Shown here: one piece after another, positions 27,179 to 35,877 of the stretch
Layout of the letters: the number at the start of each line of letters is the position of its first letter
Position numbering within the stretch: the stretch's first letter is position 1
Source: CAVTJL01 sp963752325
GTDB taxonomy: Bacteria; Pseudomonadota; Alphaproteobacteria; Geminicoccales; Geminicoccaceae
Direction: 5' to 3'
DNA: 64,000 nucleotides
Assembly: GCA_963752325.1 (NCBI GenBank)
Contig: CAVVXU010000007.1
Span: 310,001-374,000, forward strand
Notes under the pieces: model-generated
What the model was told of the DNA's origin: nothing
Seen by the model: the letters and a program-made list of their open reading frames with translations, nothing else
Database searches by the model: none
Position numbers and translations under genes: made by a program

Positions 27179-28030
27179 ATGGGCAAGCGTCTCACCGACG
27201 CCGAGGTCGCGGCGTTCGAGCGCGACGGCGTGATCTTTCCGCTGCGCGTCTACCCGGAGGCCGAGGCGGCGAGCCTGCGCCAGCGGCTGGATGAGCTTGC
27301 GCGGAAGGAGGGCGGGAAGCTCTCGCGCAGCACCAACCAGAAGCCGCACATGCTCCTGCCCTGGCTCGCCGAGACGATCCGCCGAAAGGAGATCCTGGAT
27401 CCCATCGAGGACATCCTGGGGCCCAACATCCTGTGTTGGGCGTCGAGCTTCTTCTGGAAGCCCGCGGGCGATCCGGGTTTCATCTCCTGGCATCAGGACT
27501 CGACCTATTGGGGCCTGTCGCACCCCGACGTCGTCACGGCCTGGGTCGCCTTCTCCCCCAGCACGCCCGAGAGCGGCTGTATGCGCGTCGTGCCGGCGAC
27601 CCATCATCGCGAGCAGGTGGCGCACCGCGACACCTTCGCCGAGACGAACATGCTGAGCCGCGGCCAGGAGATCGCGGTCGAGGTCGATGAGAACGATGCG
27701 GTCGACGTGGTCCTGCAGCCGGGCGAGATGTCGATCCATCACGTCCGCCTGTTCCACGGCTCGAACCCCAACCTCGCCTCCTACCCACGTATCGGCTTCG
27801 CCGTCCGCTACATCCCGACCTACATCCGCCAGACCTCCGAGATCAGGGACAGCGCCACGCTGGTTCGCGGCGTCGACGAGGAGGGCAATTTCGATCTCGA
27901 GCCGACGCCCCGCTCGGAGTTCGACCCCGATTGCGTCGCCTTCCACGCCGAGGTGCTGGAGCGCCACAAGAAGATCCTCTATGCCGGCGCCACGCAGGTG
28001 CGGGAGTTCGCGCGGCCTGCCGCGATGTAA
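27179..28030 (+). CDS. Phytanoyl-CoA dioxygenase (PhyH) family protein
   Basis: 283-residue Fe(II)/2-oxoglutarate dioxygenase. The metal-binding facial triad is visible: HQD in ISWHQDSTYWGL near residue 105 and the distal histidine in MSIHHVRLFHGSNPN near 190, with a downstream arginine (YPRIGFAVRYIP) suited to bind 2-oxoglutarate. Bacterial members hydroxylate secondary metabolites, betaines or phosphonates. The start at 27179 follows a GGGGG ribosome site; Met codons 5 and 22 codons upstream are possible. It lies before a TRAP transporter, suggesting it processes the imported organic acid or osmolyte (inference). Confidence 0.83.
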   Translation: MGKRLTDAEVAAFERDGVIFPLRVYPEAEAASLRQRLDELARKEGGKLSRSTNQKPHMLLPWLAETIRRKEILDPIEDILGPNILCWASSFFWKPAGDPGFISWHQDSTYWGLSHPDVVTAWVAFSPSTPESGCMRVVPATHHREQVAHRDTFAETNMLSRGQEIAVEVDENDAVDVVLQPGEMSIHHVRLFHGSNPNLASYPRIGFAVRYIPTYIRQTSEIRDSATLVRGVDEEGNFDLEPTPRSEFDPDCVAFHAEVLERHKKILYAGATQVREFARPAAM

Positions 28031-28088
28031 GAGGCTCGGCCCCTTGGGGGTCGGCTGACCATAAGAGACGATCAGGGAGAAAGCATTG

Positions 28089-29063
28089 ATGCGCCTCATC
28101 ACGGGCCTCGCCCTTGCCTTGTGCCTTGCGGCGGGAAGCGCCAGCGCCGCCGACTACACCATCAAGTTCGCGCACTCGCTCTCGTCGACCGAGCCCGCGA
28201 ACCAGGCAGCCGAATATTTCGCCAAGAACGTCGCCGAGCGCACCAACGGCCGCGTCCAGATCACCGTCTTCCCGGGCGAGCAGCTGGGCTCGGGCAAGGA
28301 GGTGAACGAGATGATCCGCCAGGGCGCCAACGTGATGAACCTCACGGACCCTGGCTATCTCTCCGACTTCGTCCCCGACGTCGGCATCCTCAACGGCCCC
28401 TATCTTCTGAAGAAGCCGGAGGACTTCAAGAAGATCCTGGCTTCCGACTGGTATAAATCGATCGACGGGAAGCTGCAGAAGGCAGGCTTTCGCGTCATCT
28501 GCTTCAACGGCTTCTTTGGCGGCCGCGAGATGATCGCGGCGAAGCCGATCCGCACGCCCGAGGACATCGCCGGGCTTACCGTGCGCGTGCCGCCGAACCA
28601 GATGTGGATCGAGACCTTCAAGGCGATGGGGGCGAGGCCCACGACCGTGAACTGGTCCGAGGTCTATCAGGCCCTCTCCCAGAACGTGGTCGCCGCCGCC
28701 GAGGCGCCCCTGGGGTCGCTCTGGGGCTCGAAGCTCTACGAGGTCAGGAAGACGATCTCGATGACGAATCATTTTCTTGCCTACACGGCATTCGTCGCGA
28801 GCGAGAGCTATTTCGAATCGCTGCCCCCCGACATCCAGAAGATCCTGCTCGAGGAAGGCGCCCGTGCCGGCGACTACATGACCAAGCTCACTCTGGAAAG
28901 GCAGGACGACTACATCGAGAAGTTCAAGTCGGCGGGCGTCACCTTCGTCACGGACGTCGACCAGGACGCGTTCCGGAAAGCCACGAAGACCGTCTACTCG
29001 GCCTTTCCCAAATGGACACCCGGCCTCTACGAGAAGGTCGAGGGAATTCTCGGCTACCAGTAG
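28089..29063 (+). CDS. dctP: TRAP transporter substrate-binding protein (DctP family)
   Basis: 324-residue periplasmic solute receptor. A clear signal peptide (MRLITGLALALCLAAGSASAA) is followed by the mature start DYTIKFAHSLSSTEPANQAAEYFA, and the family arginine for the carboxylate ligand lies in GLTVRVPPNQMW near residue 165. VNWSEVYQALSQNVVAAAEAPLGSL near 185 is a further family block. It heads a three-gene TRAP system imported by a sodium- or proton-coupled membrane pair encoded directly downstream. Ligand is unknown; organic carboxylates are usual. Confidence 0.88.
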   Translation: MRLITGLALALCLAAGSASAADYTIKFAHSLSSTEPANQAAEYFAKNVAERTNGRVQITVFPGEQLGSGKEVNEMIRQGANVMNLTDPGYLSDFVPDVGILNGPYLLKKPEDFKKILASDWYKSIDGKLQKAGFRVICFNGFFGGREMIAAKPIRTPEDIAGLTVRVPPNQMWIETFKAMGARPTTVNWSEVYQALSQNVVAAAEAPLGSLWGSKLYEVRKTISMTNHFLAYTAFVASESYFESLPPDIQKILLEEGARAGDYMTKLTLERQDDYIEKFKSAGVTFVTDVDQDAFRKATKTVYSAFPKWTPGLYEKVEGILGYQ

Positions 29064-29087
29064 CGCCACCTCACGACCGATAACGGC

Positions 29088-29615
29088 ATGTCGATAGTCG
29101 CGATGGAGGCGGCGAAGGGCTTGGGGACGGCGCGCGGGCGATCGCTCCGCTGGGCCTGCCTGATCCTGGGCAATATCGAGGAAATCATCAGCGGCACGGC
29201 CCTTGTCGTCGTCGTCGGCTCCGTCGTCTGGGGCGTTATCACTCGCTACGTCACCCAGCAGCCGGCCCCCTGGTCCGGCGAGCTCGCGGCGATCGCGTTC
29301 GCCTGGGTCGTCTTTCTGGGCGCCGCGGCCGGCGTGAAGCGCCGCCTCCACATCAGCATCGACCTTCTGGTCGTGGCCCTGCCTCGAGCGCTCGGCCGCG
29401 CGCTGCAGACGGTCATCGACGTCGGGCTTCTCGTCTTCATGGTCTATGTCGTCCGCCTCGGCATCGGCTTCACCAACGCCAACTGGGACAACCCGACCTC
29501 GGTGCTGCGGCTGCCGCTCTCCATCGTCTACCTCTCGGTCACGGTGGGCTTCGCGATGATGGCCATCCGCCACGGCACGGCGCTCGTTCGGCGCCTGCGA
29601 GGAGGCGACGTCTGA
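29088..29615 (+). CDS. dctQ: TRAP transporter small permease (DctQ family)
   Basis: 175-residue membrane protein with four hydrophobic segments (for example IISGTALVVVVGSVVWGVITRY and LLVFMVYVVRLGIGF) and the DctQ signature PAPWSGELAAIAFAWVVFLGAAAGVKRRLHI. It forms the small membrane subunit of the TRAP transporter with the preceding receptor and the following DctM. Its stop overlaps the DctM start (TGATG), showing translational coupling. Confidence 0.87.
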   Translation: MSIVAMEAAKGLGTARGRSLRWACLILGNIEEIISGTALVVVVGSVVWGVITRYVTQQPAPWSGELAAIAFAWVVFLGAAAGVKRRLHISIDLLVVALPRALGRALQTVIDVGLLVFMVYVVRLGIGFTNANWDNPTSVLRLPLSIVYLSVTVGFAMMAIRHGTALVRRLRGGDV

Positions 29616-30914
29616 TGGCGACCTGGCTGCCGCTCATGCTGATGCTCGCCATGTTCTGCATCAACGTGCCCGTCGCCTTCGCAATGGCCATCGCCGCCTT
29701 GAGCTTTTTTATGCTGGGAGGCGCACCGCCGATCGGCATCTATGTCCAAAAGCTGGTGAGCGCCACCGACTCCTATCCCCTCCTGGCGGTGCCCTTCTTC
29801 ATCCTCGCCGGCACCATCATGAACTATGCCGGCATCACCCGCCGCCTCATGGTGCTGGCCGACGCGCTGGTCGGCCATTGGGTGGGCGGGCTGGCCCAGG
29901 CGAACATCATCCTGGCGACCCTGATGGGCGGGCTCTCGGCCTCCGCCAATGCCGATGCGGCGATGCAGTCGAAGATGCTCGGTCCCGAGATGGTGAAGCG
30001 CGGTTACGCGCCGGCCTTCGTCGCCGCCGTCACCGCGTCGGCAGCCGTCATCACGCCCATCATCCCGCCCGGCATCGGCCTCATCATCTACGGCTTCCTG
30101 GCCGACGTCTCGATCGGCCGCCTCTTCATCGGCGGCGTCGTCCCGGGCATCATGCTCTGCGGGGCGCTGATGATCGCCACGGCCTTCGTCTCCCGCCGGC
30201 GTGGCTACCTGCCCAGCCGGGAGCGCTTCGTGAGCGGTGCGGAGCTCGGCCGCGCCTTCAAGGACGCGATCTGGGCGCTCACGATCCCGATCTTCATCCT
30301 CGTCGGCATCCGCTTCGGCATCTTCACGCCGACCGAGGCCGGGGCGATGACGGTGGTCTACGCGCTTCTCGTCGGCGCCATCGCCCATCGCGAGCTGGAG
30401 ATTCATCCATCTCTCCGAGATCATCCTCGAGACGGTGCTCGCCACCAGCACGGTGATGCTCATCATCTGCGCCGCCTCCGCCTTCGGCTTCTACATGGCC
30501 TGGGAGCGCATCCCGCCCCAGGTGGCCGAATGGCTGGTCTCGCTGACCCACCAGCCCCTCGTCCTCCTTCTCCTGATCAACCTCCTCCTGATCGGCGTCG
30601 GCATGCTGATCGAGGGCACGGCGGCGCTGATCCTGCTGACACCGATCCTCGTCCCCGTCGTCGGCAAGCTCGGCATCGACCCGGTGCATTTCGGGCTCGT
30701 GATGGTCGTGAACCTCACGATCGGCGGCGTGACCCCGCCCGTCGGCACGCTGATGTACACGACCTCCACCATCATGGGCGTCCGCCTCGACGCCTTCGCC
30801 CGCGAGGCGCTGCCCCTTCTGGCGGCGCTCTTCGTCGTGCTGCTGCTGATCACCTTCATCCCGCAGCTCGTGCTCTTCCTGCCCAATAGGCTGATGGGCC
30901 CGGGCGCCCTATGA
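29615..30914 (+). CDS. dctM: TRAP transporter large permease (DctM family)
   Basis: Polytopic membrane subunit of about 432 residues. The N-terminal part shows ILATLMGGLSASANADAAMQSKMLGPEM and ASAAVITPIIPPGIGLIIYG, both DctM hallmarks, and the C-terminal part has LIEGTAALILLTPILVPV and LTIGGVTPPVGTLMYTT. The frame breaks near 30405 (...ALLVGAIAHREL then LSEIILETVLATSTVM in another frame), consistent with one indel. It ends six bases inside the convergent phnM gene, so the two transcripts overlap tail to tail. Confidence 0.86.
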
Positions 30915-32039
30915 GGCCAGGCGGTAGACCTCGCGTCCGGCCCTGAGCATCGAGACGATCCGCGGCGGCAGCGCTCCCCGATCGTCGACGACGACGAGAT
31001 CGGCACGCTTGCCTGGCTCCAGCACGCCTCGGTCGGTGAGGCCGGCAGCACGCGCCGGATGCTCCGAGACGAGCCTCCAGGCGAGGCCAAGTGAGAGAAT
31101 CTCGCGCTGGGCGAGGCGGTAGGGCGCCTGCAGCAGCGCCGGATAGTAGTAGTCGGAGGCGAGGATCGTGCAGAGCCCGGCCTGCACCATCTCGGCGGCC
31201 GAGGCCCAGCCGAGATGGCTGCCGCCCCGCATCACGTTGGGAGCGCCCATCACGACGTCGTCGCCCTCGGCCCTGGCCGCCTCGGCCGTCTCCCGATTCA
31301 TCGGGAACTCGCACAGCGTGGCACCCAGCTCCCTGAAGGCCGCGCGCTCGGCCGGGCTGGCGTCGTCGTGGCTCAGCATCGGCACGCCCCGCGCGGTGCA
31401 GGCTGCCGCAAGCCGGCGCACGGTGGCCGGCACGTCGTCGGCCGTCGCCGCAGCACCCAGTGCCATGTCCCGGAACGCCGGGACGCTGACGCCGCCTCTC
31501 AGCGCGTAGCTGCGGGCCTCCGCGGGGTCCACGGCCCGCTCCATGATCTCGGGCGTATGGTCGTTGAAGGCGACGAGATGCAGCCGGCCGTGCTCCAGAA
31601 GGTCGAGCGCCTCATCGAGGCCGGCGTGATTGTGGGTCTCGAAGCGCAGATGCGCGCGATGCTCGACGATAAGCGCCTGGCCAAGCCGGTCCAGCGCGTC
31701 GATCATCGCCCGCCCCGTCGCGACGCTGCGCAGCCCCGGCTCCCAGGACCAGGTGATGCCGTGGAAGGTCGTCGTGATGCCGTTGCTGGCGAGCTGGCGG
31801 TCGGTGTCGAGGAGCGCCACCTCGAGGTCGATCATCACCCCCGGGCGCGGCATGAGCTGCCGCTCGAAGGCGTCGCCGTGGATGTCGACGAGGCCCGGCG
31901 CCACCAGGAGGTCGCCGACATCGAGCTGCTCCTCTCCGTCCTCGGTGTCGACCTCGACGATCATCCCGTCCTCGATGCGCAGGTTGCCCGGTCGGACAGC
32001 CCCGTCGGGAGAGACGATCCGGCGGCTTCGGATGAGCAT
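30909..32039 (-). CDS. phnM: PhnM-like alpha-D-ribose 1-methylphosphonate 5-triphosphate diphosphatase (HGDAFER type)
   Basis: 376-residue amidohydrolase-fold protein. PhnM releases pyrophosphate from the ribosyl-phosphonate triphosphate made by PhnGHIL. The metal-site loop reads APGLVDIHGDAFERQLMPRPGV near residue 50, with LSHDDAS near 215 and GAPNVMRGGSHLGWAS near 265, and the C-terminal GVLEPGKRADLVVVD. This copy differs from the other two PhnM proteins in the window, which have HTDNLER at the metal loop. It follows a PhnF regulator on the minus strand, 11 bases downstream, and runs divergently from the main phn operon. Confidence 0.84.
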   Translation of the reverse strand: MLIRSRRIVSPDGAVRPGNLRIEDGMIVEVDTEDGEEQLDVGDLLVAPGLVDIHGDAFERQLMPRPGVMIDLEVALLDTDRQLASNGITTTFHGITWSWEPGLRSVATGRAMIDALDRLGQALIVEHRAHLRFETHNHAGLDEALDLLEHGRLHLVAFNDHTPEIMERAVDPAEARSYALRGGVSVPAFRDMALGAAATADDVPATVRRLAAACTARGVPMLSHDDASPAERAAFRELGATLCEFPMNRETAEAARAEGDDVVMGAPNVMRGGSHLGWASAAEMVQAGLCTILASDYYYPALLQAPYRLAQREILSLGLAWRLVSEHPARAAGLTDRGVLEPGKRADLVVVDDRGALPPRIVSMLRAGREVYRLAS

Positions 32040-32050
32040 CGATTGGCTCC

Positions 32051-32798
32051 TCAAGGCTCGACTGAAAGCTGGACGCGCTCGGATGCCCAGACGGCCAGCC
32101 CGAAGGCGAGGGGGCGGCCATCCGTATCCGCGTCGATCTTCTGGGTCTCGAGAACCGGCTGCGCCGTCGACTGGCGCAGCAGCCGCGCCTCCCCGGGCGT
32201 CGGCAGCCTCGCGGTGACGCGCGTTGCCCGGCGCCGATAGTCCGAGATCCCGTAGCTCTCGAAAAGTGTCGTCACCGAGGCGTCTGCGGCGAGCCGCTCC
32301 ACGGCGCCCGGAAAGCGTCGGGCGGGCAGGTAGAGCGTGCCGACCACCAGCGGCGTGCCGTCGGCGAGCCCGCGCGAGCGCACCTCGGTCAGCTCGGCTC
32401 CGTCCTCGATCTCGAGGAGGTCTTGCCAGCCGCGGGGGCGCCGCCAGGATGCGGGTCGCCAGGATCTCGCGCGCCGGCGTGATCTCCTGCGCGATCAGGC
32501 TGCTGCCGAACCGCGTCCTAGGGCCCAGCGGGTAGTCGACCGCGCGCTCGGCAACGAAGGTGCCGCGCCCCCGGGAGGGCTGAACGAGGCCGCGCTCGGC
32601 CAGCGAGCGGAGCGCCTGGCGCACGGTGTGGCGGTTCACGCCGAAGCGCCGCGCCAGATCGTGCTCGCCCGGCAGCCTTTCCGGCCCATCCTCCGCCTGG
32701 CCCGCGATCTCCCTGGCCAGCAGGTCGGCCACCTGGCTCCAGAGCGGCGCGCCCCGCCCACGCGTCAGGCCCGCCGCCGGCTCTTCTCCTGTCACCAC
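32051..32798 (-). CDS. phnF: PhnF-type GntR/HutC family transcriptional regulator
   Basis: About 249 residues. Residues 15-85 form a GntR winged helix (PLWSQVADLLAREI...LPGEHDLARRFGVNRHTVRQALRSLAERGLVQPSRGRGTFVAE), followed by a UTRA ligand domain ending in GRPLAFGLAVWASERVQLSVEP. The frame breaks near 32440: PAREILATRILAAPPR continues in another frame as LLEIEDGAELTEVRSRGLADGTPLVVG, consistent with one indel. It is divergent from phnG with only 84 bases between starts, and that gap carries two dyad symmetries that could be its operators. It most likely represses the C-P lyase genes. Confidence 0.85.
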
Positions 32799-32824
32799 CG
32801 CGTCTCCGATTCCTCGCTAGACGC

Positions 32825-32844
32825 GTAGCACCGGCCCGTGCTAC
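32825..32844. promoter_or_regulatory. Inverted repeat in the phnF-phnG divergent promoter
   Basis: A perfect seven-base inverted repeat, GTAGCAC (32825-32831) and GTGCTAC (32838-32844), with a six-base spacer. It lies 27 bases upstream of the phnF start and 39 bases upstream of the phnG start. A regulator-binding site is likely; no T run follows, so a terminator is not suggested. Confidence 0.5.
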
Positions 32845-32852
32845 CGCCAAGA

Positions 32853-32862
32853 TGTCTAGACA
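32853..32862. promoter_or_regulatory. Candidate PhnF operator palindrome
   Basis: The perfect ten-base palindrome TGTCTAGACA sits between the divergent phnF and phnG starts, 21 bases before the phnG start. Characterised operators of GntR/HutC-family PhnF proteins are short palindromes with a TCTAGA or TATAGA core, so this is a good candidate site. A second partial match (CTAGACG) is seen at 32817-32823. Binding is inferred, not shown. Confidence 0.6.
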
Positions 32863-32882
32863 ACTTTTGGACCGAAAGCCCG

Positions 32883-33336
32883 GTGTCCAGCGCAGCACTC
32901 CCGTCCGACCGCGCCCGCTGGCTGGCGATCCTGGCGAAAGCGCCGACCGCCGGGCTCGAGCGGGCCTGGTCGTCGCTGGCCTCGCCGCCCGCCATGGACA
33001 TGCTGCGGCAGCCCGAGATCGGCCTCGTGATGGTGCGGGGGCGCATGGGCGGCACCGGACGCCGCTTCAATCTGGGCGAGATGACCGTCACGCGCTGCGC
33101 CGTCACCGGCGAGGGCCTCATCGGCCACGGCTATGTGCAGGGCCGGGACAAGCAGAAGGCCGAGCTCGTCGCCCGGCTCGACCTTTTGTTGCAGCTGCCC
33201 CGCTACCGCGCATGACATCGAGCGCCGGGTCCTCGATCCGCTCGCCAAGGTCGAGCGCGACCGGCGGGCGGCCGTCGCACGAAAGGCCGCCGCGACACGC
33301 GTCGACTTCTTCACGCTCGTGCGCGGCGAGGACTGA
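32883..33336 (+). CDS. phnG: C-P lyase subunit PhnG
   Basis: Subunit of the PhnGHIJ carbon-phosphorus lyase core complex, about 150 residues. The first part reads SDRARWLAILAKAP...LVMVRGRMGGTGRRFNLGEMTVTRCAV, with GHGYVQGRDKQKAEL near residue 80, all typical of PhnG. The frame breaks near 33205: LLLQLP is followed in another frame by DIERRVLDPLAKVERDRRAA...AATRVDFFTLVRGED, the family C-terminus. A GTG start at 32883 gives the expected MSSAALPSDRARWL. First gene of the plus-strand phn operon. Confidence 0.85.
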
Positions 33337-33339
33337 CGC

Positions 33340-33934
33340 ATGACGGTCGCCTCCTCCTTCGCCGATCCGGTCGGCGCCGCCCAGGGGCACTTCCGCCGCC
33401 TGCTCGAGGCGATGGCCGAGCCCGGCGAGGTCTTGACCCTCGACGCCGAGATCGCCCGCCCTCCGGCGCCGCTGGCACCCGCCGCCTTCGCGCTCGCCCT
33501 CTCGCTCGTCGATTTCGAGACGCCGCTCTGGCTCGATGACGCCCTCCGGTGCCCGGCCGTGCTCGAGACGCTGCGCTTCCACTGCGGCGCCCCCATCGTC
33601 GAGGTGCCCTGCAGGGGCTGCCTTCGCGCTTGCGGCCGATCGCCGCGAGCCTGCCGCCCGCTCGACGCCTTCGCGCTCGGCAGCCCTGAATACCCGGATC
33701 GCTCGACGACACTTCTCATCCAGGTGCAGGCGCTCGGGCGGGGGCAGGGGATCCGTCTCACCGGCCCCGGCATCGAGACCAGCCGGCAGCTCGCGGTCGA
33801 CGGCCTCGCTCCCGGCTTCTGGTCCCAGGTCCAAGCCAACCACGCGCGCTTTCCCCAGGGCGTCGACATCGTCCTCGTCGAGGGCATCCGCATCGCGGCC
33901 CTGCCGCGCTCGACCGCCGTGGAGATCGCTCTGA
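33340..33934 (+). CDS. phnH: C-P lyase subunit PhnH
   Basis: C-P lyase core subunit of about 198 residues, starting four bases after phnG. Recognisable parts are GAAQGHFRRLLEAMAEPGEV near the start, LDDALRCPAVLETLRFHCGAP near residue 65, PLDAFALGSPEYPDRSTTLLIQV near 110 and FPQGVDIVLVEGIRIAALPRST at the end. Between about 33610 and 33660 the frame shifts and returns (GAAFALAADRREPAA is in the second frame), so two compensating indels are likely, and a further one near 33925 would place the stop at 33934, overlapping the phnI start as TGATG. Without that last correction PhnH and PhnI read as one fused frame. Confidence 0.8.
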
Positions 33935-35037
33935 TGTACGTCGCGGTGAAGGGCGGCGAGCGCGCCATCGACAACGCCCATCGCTGGCTGGCCGAGGAGC
34001 GCCGGGGCGACCCCGCCGTGCCGGAGCTCGGCTACCGATCAGATCAACGAGCAGCTGGCGCTCGCCGTCGACCGCGTCATGAGCGAGGGCTCCTGCTTCG
34101 ATCCCGAGCTCGCGGCGCTCGCGATCAAGCAGGCCCGGGGCGACCTCATCGAGGCGGCCTTCCTGCTGCGCGCCTACCGCACGACCCTGCCGCGCCTCGG
34201 CTACACCGAGCCGGTCGACACGGGCGCCATGCTCGTCGCAGCGCCGCATCTCGGCCACCTACAAGGATCTGCCGGGCGGGCAGGTCCTGGGGCCCACCTT
34301 CGACTACACGCACCGCCTTCTCGACTTCAAGCTGCTGGCCGATGGCGAGGCTGTCGCCTCCCGCCGCCGAGGCGCCGGCCGACCCGGACCAGCCGATGGC
34401 CCATGTGCTGGAGCATCTGGACCGGGACGGCATGATGCAGGCCGAGCCCGCAGACGATCCGGCCATGCCGGTCGGCGACCTCACCCGCGAGCCGCTCCTT
34501 TTCCCGGTCGAGCGCGACCTCTGGCTCCAGAACCTCACCCGCGCCGACGAGGGCTTTCTTCTGTCGCTCGGCTACTCGACGCAGCGCGGCTTCGGCTCGA
34601 CGCATCCCTTCGTGGGCGAGCTCAGGATCGGCGAGGTGGCGGTCGAGCTGGTGCCCGAGGAGCTTGGCTTCCCGATCGAGATCGGCACGCTCACCGTCAC
34701 CGAGTGCGAGATGGTGAACCAGTTCGAGGGCTCGGCCACCGAGCCGGCGCAGTTCACCCGCGGCTATGGCCTTGCCTTCGGCCATGCAGAGCGGCGTGCC
34801 ATGAGCATGGCGCTGATCGACCGTGCGCTGCGCGAGGGCCAGACGACCGGCGAGGCCACGGCACCCGCCCAGGACCAGGAGTTTGTTCTTTATCACTCCG
34901 ACAACGTCCAGGCCTCGGGCTTCGTCGAGCACCTGAAGCTGCCCCACTATGTCGACTTCCAGGGCGAGCTCGAGACGCTCCGCCGCCTCCGTGCCAAGGC
35001 GGCCGAGAACGAGCCCACCCGCGAGGCCGCCGAGTGA
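33934..35037 (+). CDS. phnI: C-P lyase subunit PhnI
   Basis: PhnI acts as the nucleosidase that displaces adenine from ATP and attaches the phosphonate to ribose. About 367 residues after correction. The start MYVAVKGGERAIDNAH is diagnostic. At least three frame breaks (near 34040, 34245 and 34370) separate blocks that together give the whole family: PELAALAIKQARGDLIEAAFLLRAYRTTLPRLGYTEP, then YKDLPGGQVLGPTFDYTHRLLDF, then LLFPVERDLWLQNLTRADEGFLLSLGYSTQRGFGSTHPFVGELRIG. The C-terminus LYHSDNVQASGFVEHLKLPHYVDFQ is intact. This is the most indel-damaged gene of the window, but all conserved blocks are present, so sequencing error is favoured over decay. Confidence 0.8.
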   Translation: MYVAVKGGERAIDNAHRWLAEERRGDPAVPELGYRSDQRAAGARRRPRHERGLLLRSRARGARDQAGPGRPHRGGLPAARLPHDPAAPRLHRAGRHGRHARRSAASRPPTRICRAGRSWGPPSTTRTAFSTSSCWPMARLSPPAAEAPADPDQPMAHVLEHLDRDGMMQAEPADDPAMPVGDLTREPLLFPVERDLWLQNLTRADEGFLLSLGYSTQRGFGSTHPFVGELRIGEVAVELVPEELGFPIEIGTLTVTECEMVNQFEGSATEPAQFTRGYGLAFGHAERRAMSMALIDRALREGQTTGEATAPAQDQEFVLYHSDNVQASGFVEHLKLPHYVDFQGELETLRRLRAKAAENEPTREAAE

Positions 35038-35877
35038 GAGGTCTACGGCATCGACTTCACGAGCAGCCCGAGCAGGCGGAAGCGCTTGGCCTGCTGCAGC
35101 TGCGTGCTCGACGGCGATCGGCTACGGCTCGAGAAGATCGACCTCTGGGAAGGCTTCTGCGAGTGGGAAGCCCTTCTTCGCTCGGACGGCCCATGGATCA
35201 TGGGCTGCGACTTTCCCTTCGGCCAGCCGATCAAGCTGCTTCGCGCGCTGCATTGGCCCACGACTTGGTCAGGCTACGTGGCGACGGCCGAGAGCATGGG
35301 GCGGGAGCGCTTTGGTGAGGTGCTGACAGAGTATCGTACGCCGCGACCCAAAGGCGACAAGGAACACCGTCGCTGCGTCGACCGTCTGGCGCACTCGATC
35401 AGCCCGATGAAGCTCTATGGCGTGCCGGTGGCCAAGATGTTCTTCGAGGGCGCACGTCGGCTACTTCATGCGCCGGTGGACATTCCGCCCGTGCGCCGGA
35501 TGGATAGCGATCGGATCGTCGTCGAAGCCTACCCGGGCCTGCGTGTACGGAGACTGCTGGGAGAGAAACGCATCTCGTACAAGTCAGATGCTGCGGCCGG
35601 CAGGACAACAGGACGCCAGGCGGCGCGCGATCGGATCGTGACCCGGCTGCGCGAGTCGGCGCAGCATGGCTTGGCCGTCGACTTGGCGGGCAATGAAGCC
35701 AAGCTGATCGAGGACGCCAGTGGCGACAGTCTCGATGCATTTCTTTGCGCTTGGCAGGCGGCCTGGGCCTGGACCATGCATCAGCAGGGCTACGGCGTTC
35801 CTGGGCATGCAGACCCACTGGAGGGGTGGATCGTCGATCCATATCTCTGGGAGCTGAGGGCCAAGCCATGCCCATGA
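35034..35877 (+). CDS. DUF429 family protein (predicted RNase H-fold nuclease) inserted in the phn operon
   Basis: About 280 residues resembling DUF429, a family with an RNase H-like fold and no settled function. The expected N-terminus VYGIDFTSSPSRRK is read directly after the phnI stop with no in-frame start; removing one G near 35039 would create a GTG start overlapping the phnI stop (GTGA). Later blocks are GPWIMGCDFPFGQPIKLL near residue 55, RIVVEAYPGLRVRRLL near 160, KSDAAAGRTTGRQAARDRI near 180 and SGDSLDAFLCAWQAAWAW near 230, containing several conserved acidic residues. Base composition is less GC-rich than the phn genes on either side. C-P lyase operons do not normally carry such a gene between phnI and phnJ. 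Confidence 0.68.

Noticed and set aside
33340..35037. A natural PhnH-PhnI fusion protein
   Set aside because: The frame is continuous only because of indels; a TGA overlapping the PhnI ATG (TGATG) at 33932-33936 fits the usual separate genes.
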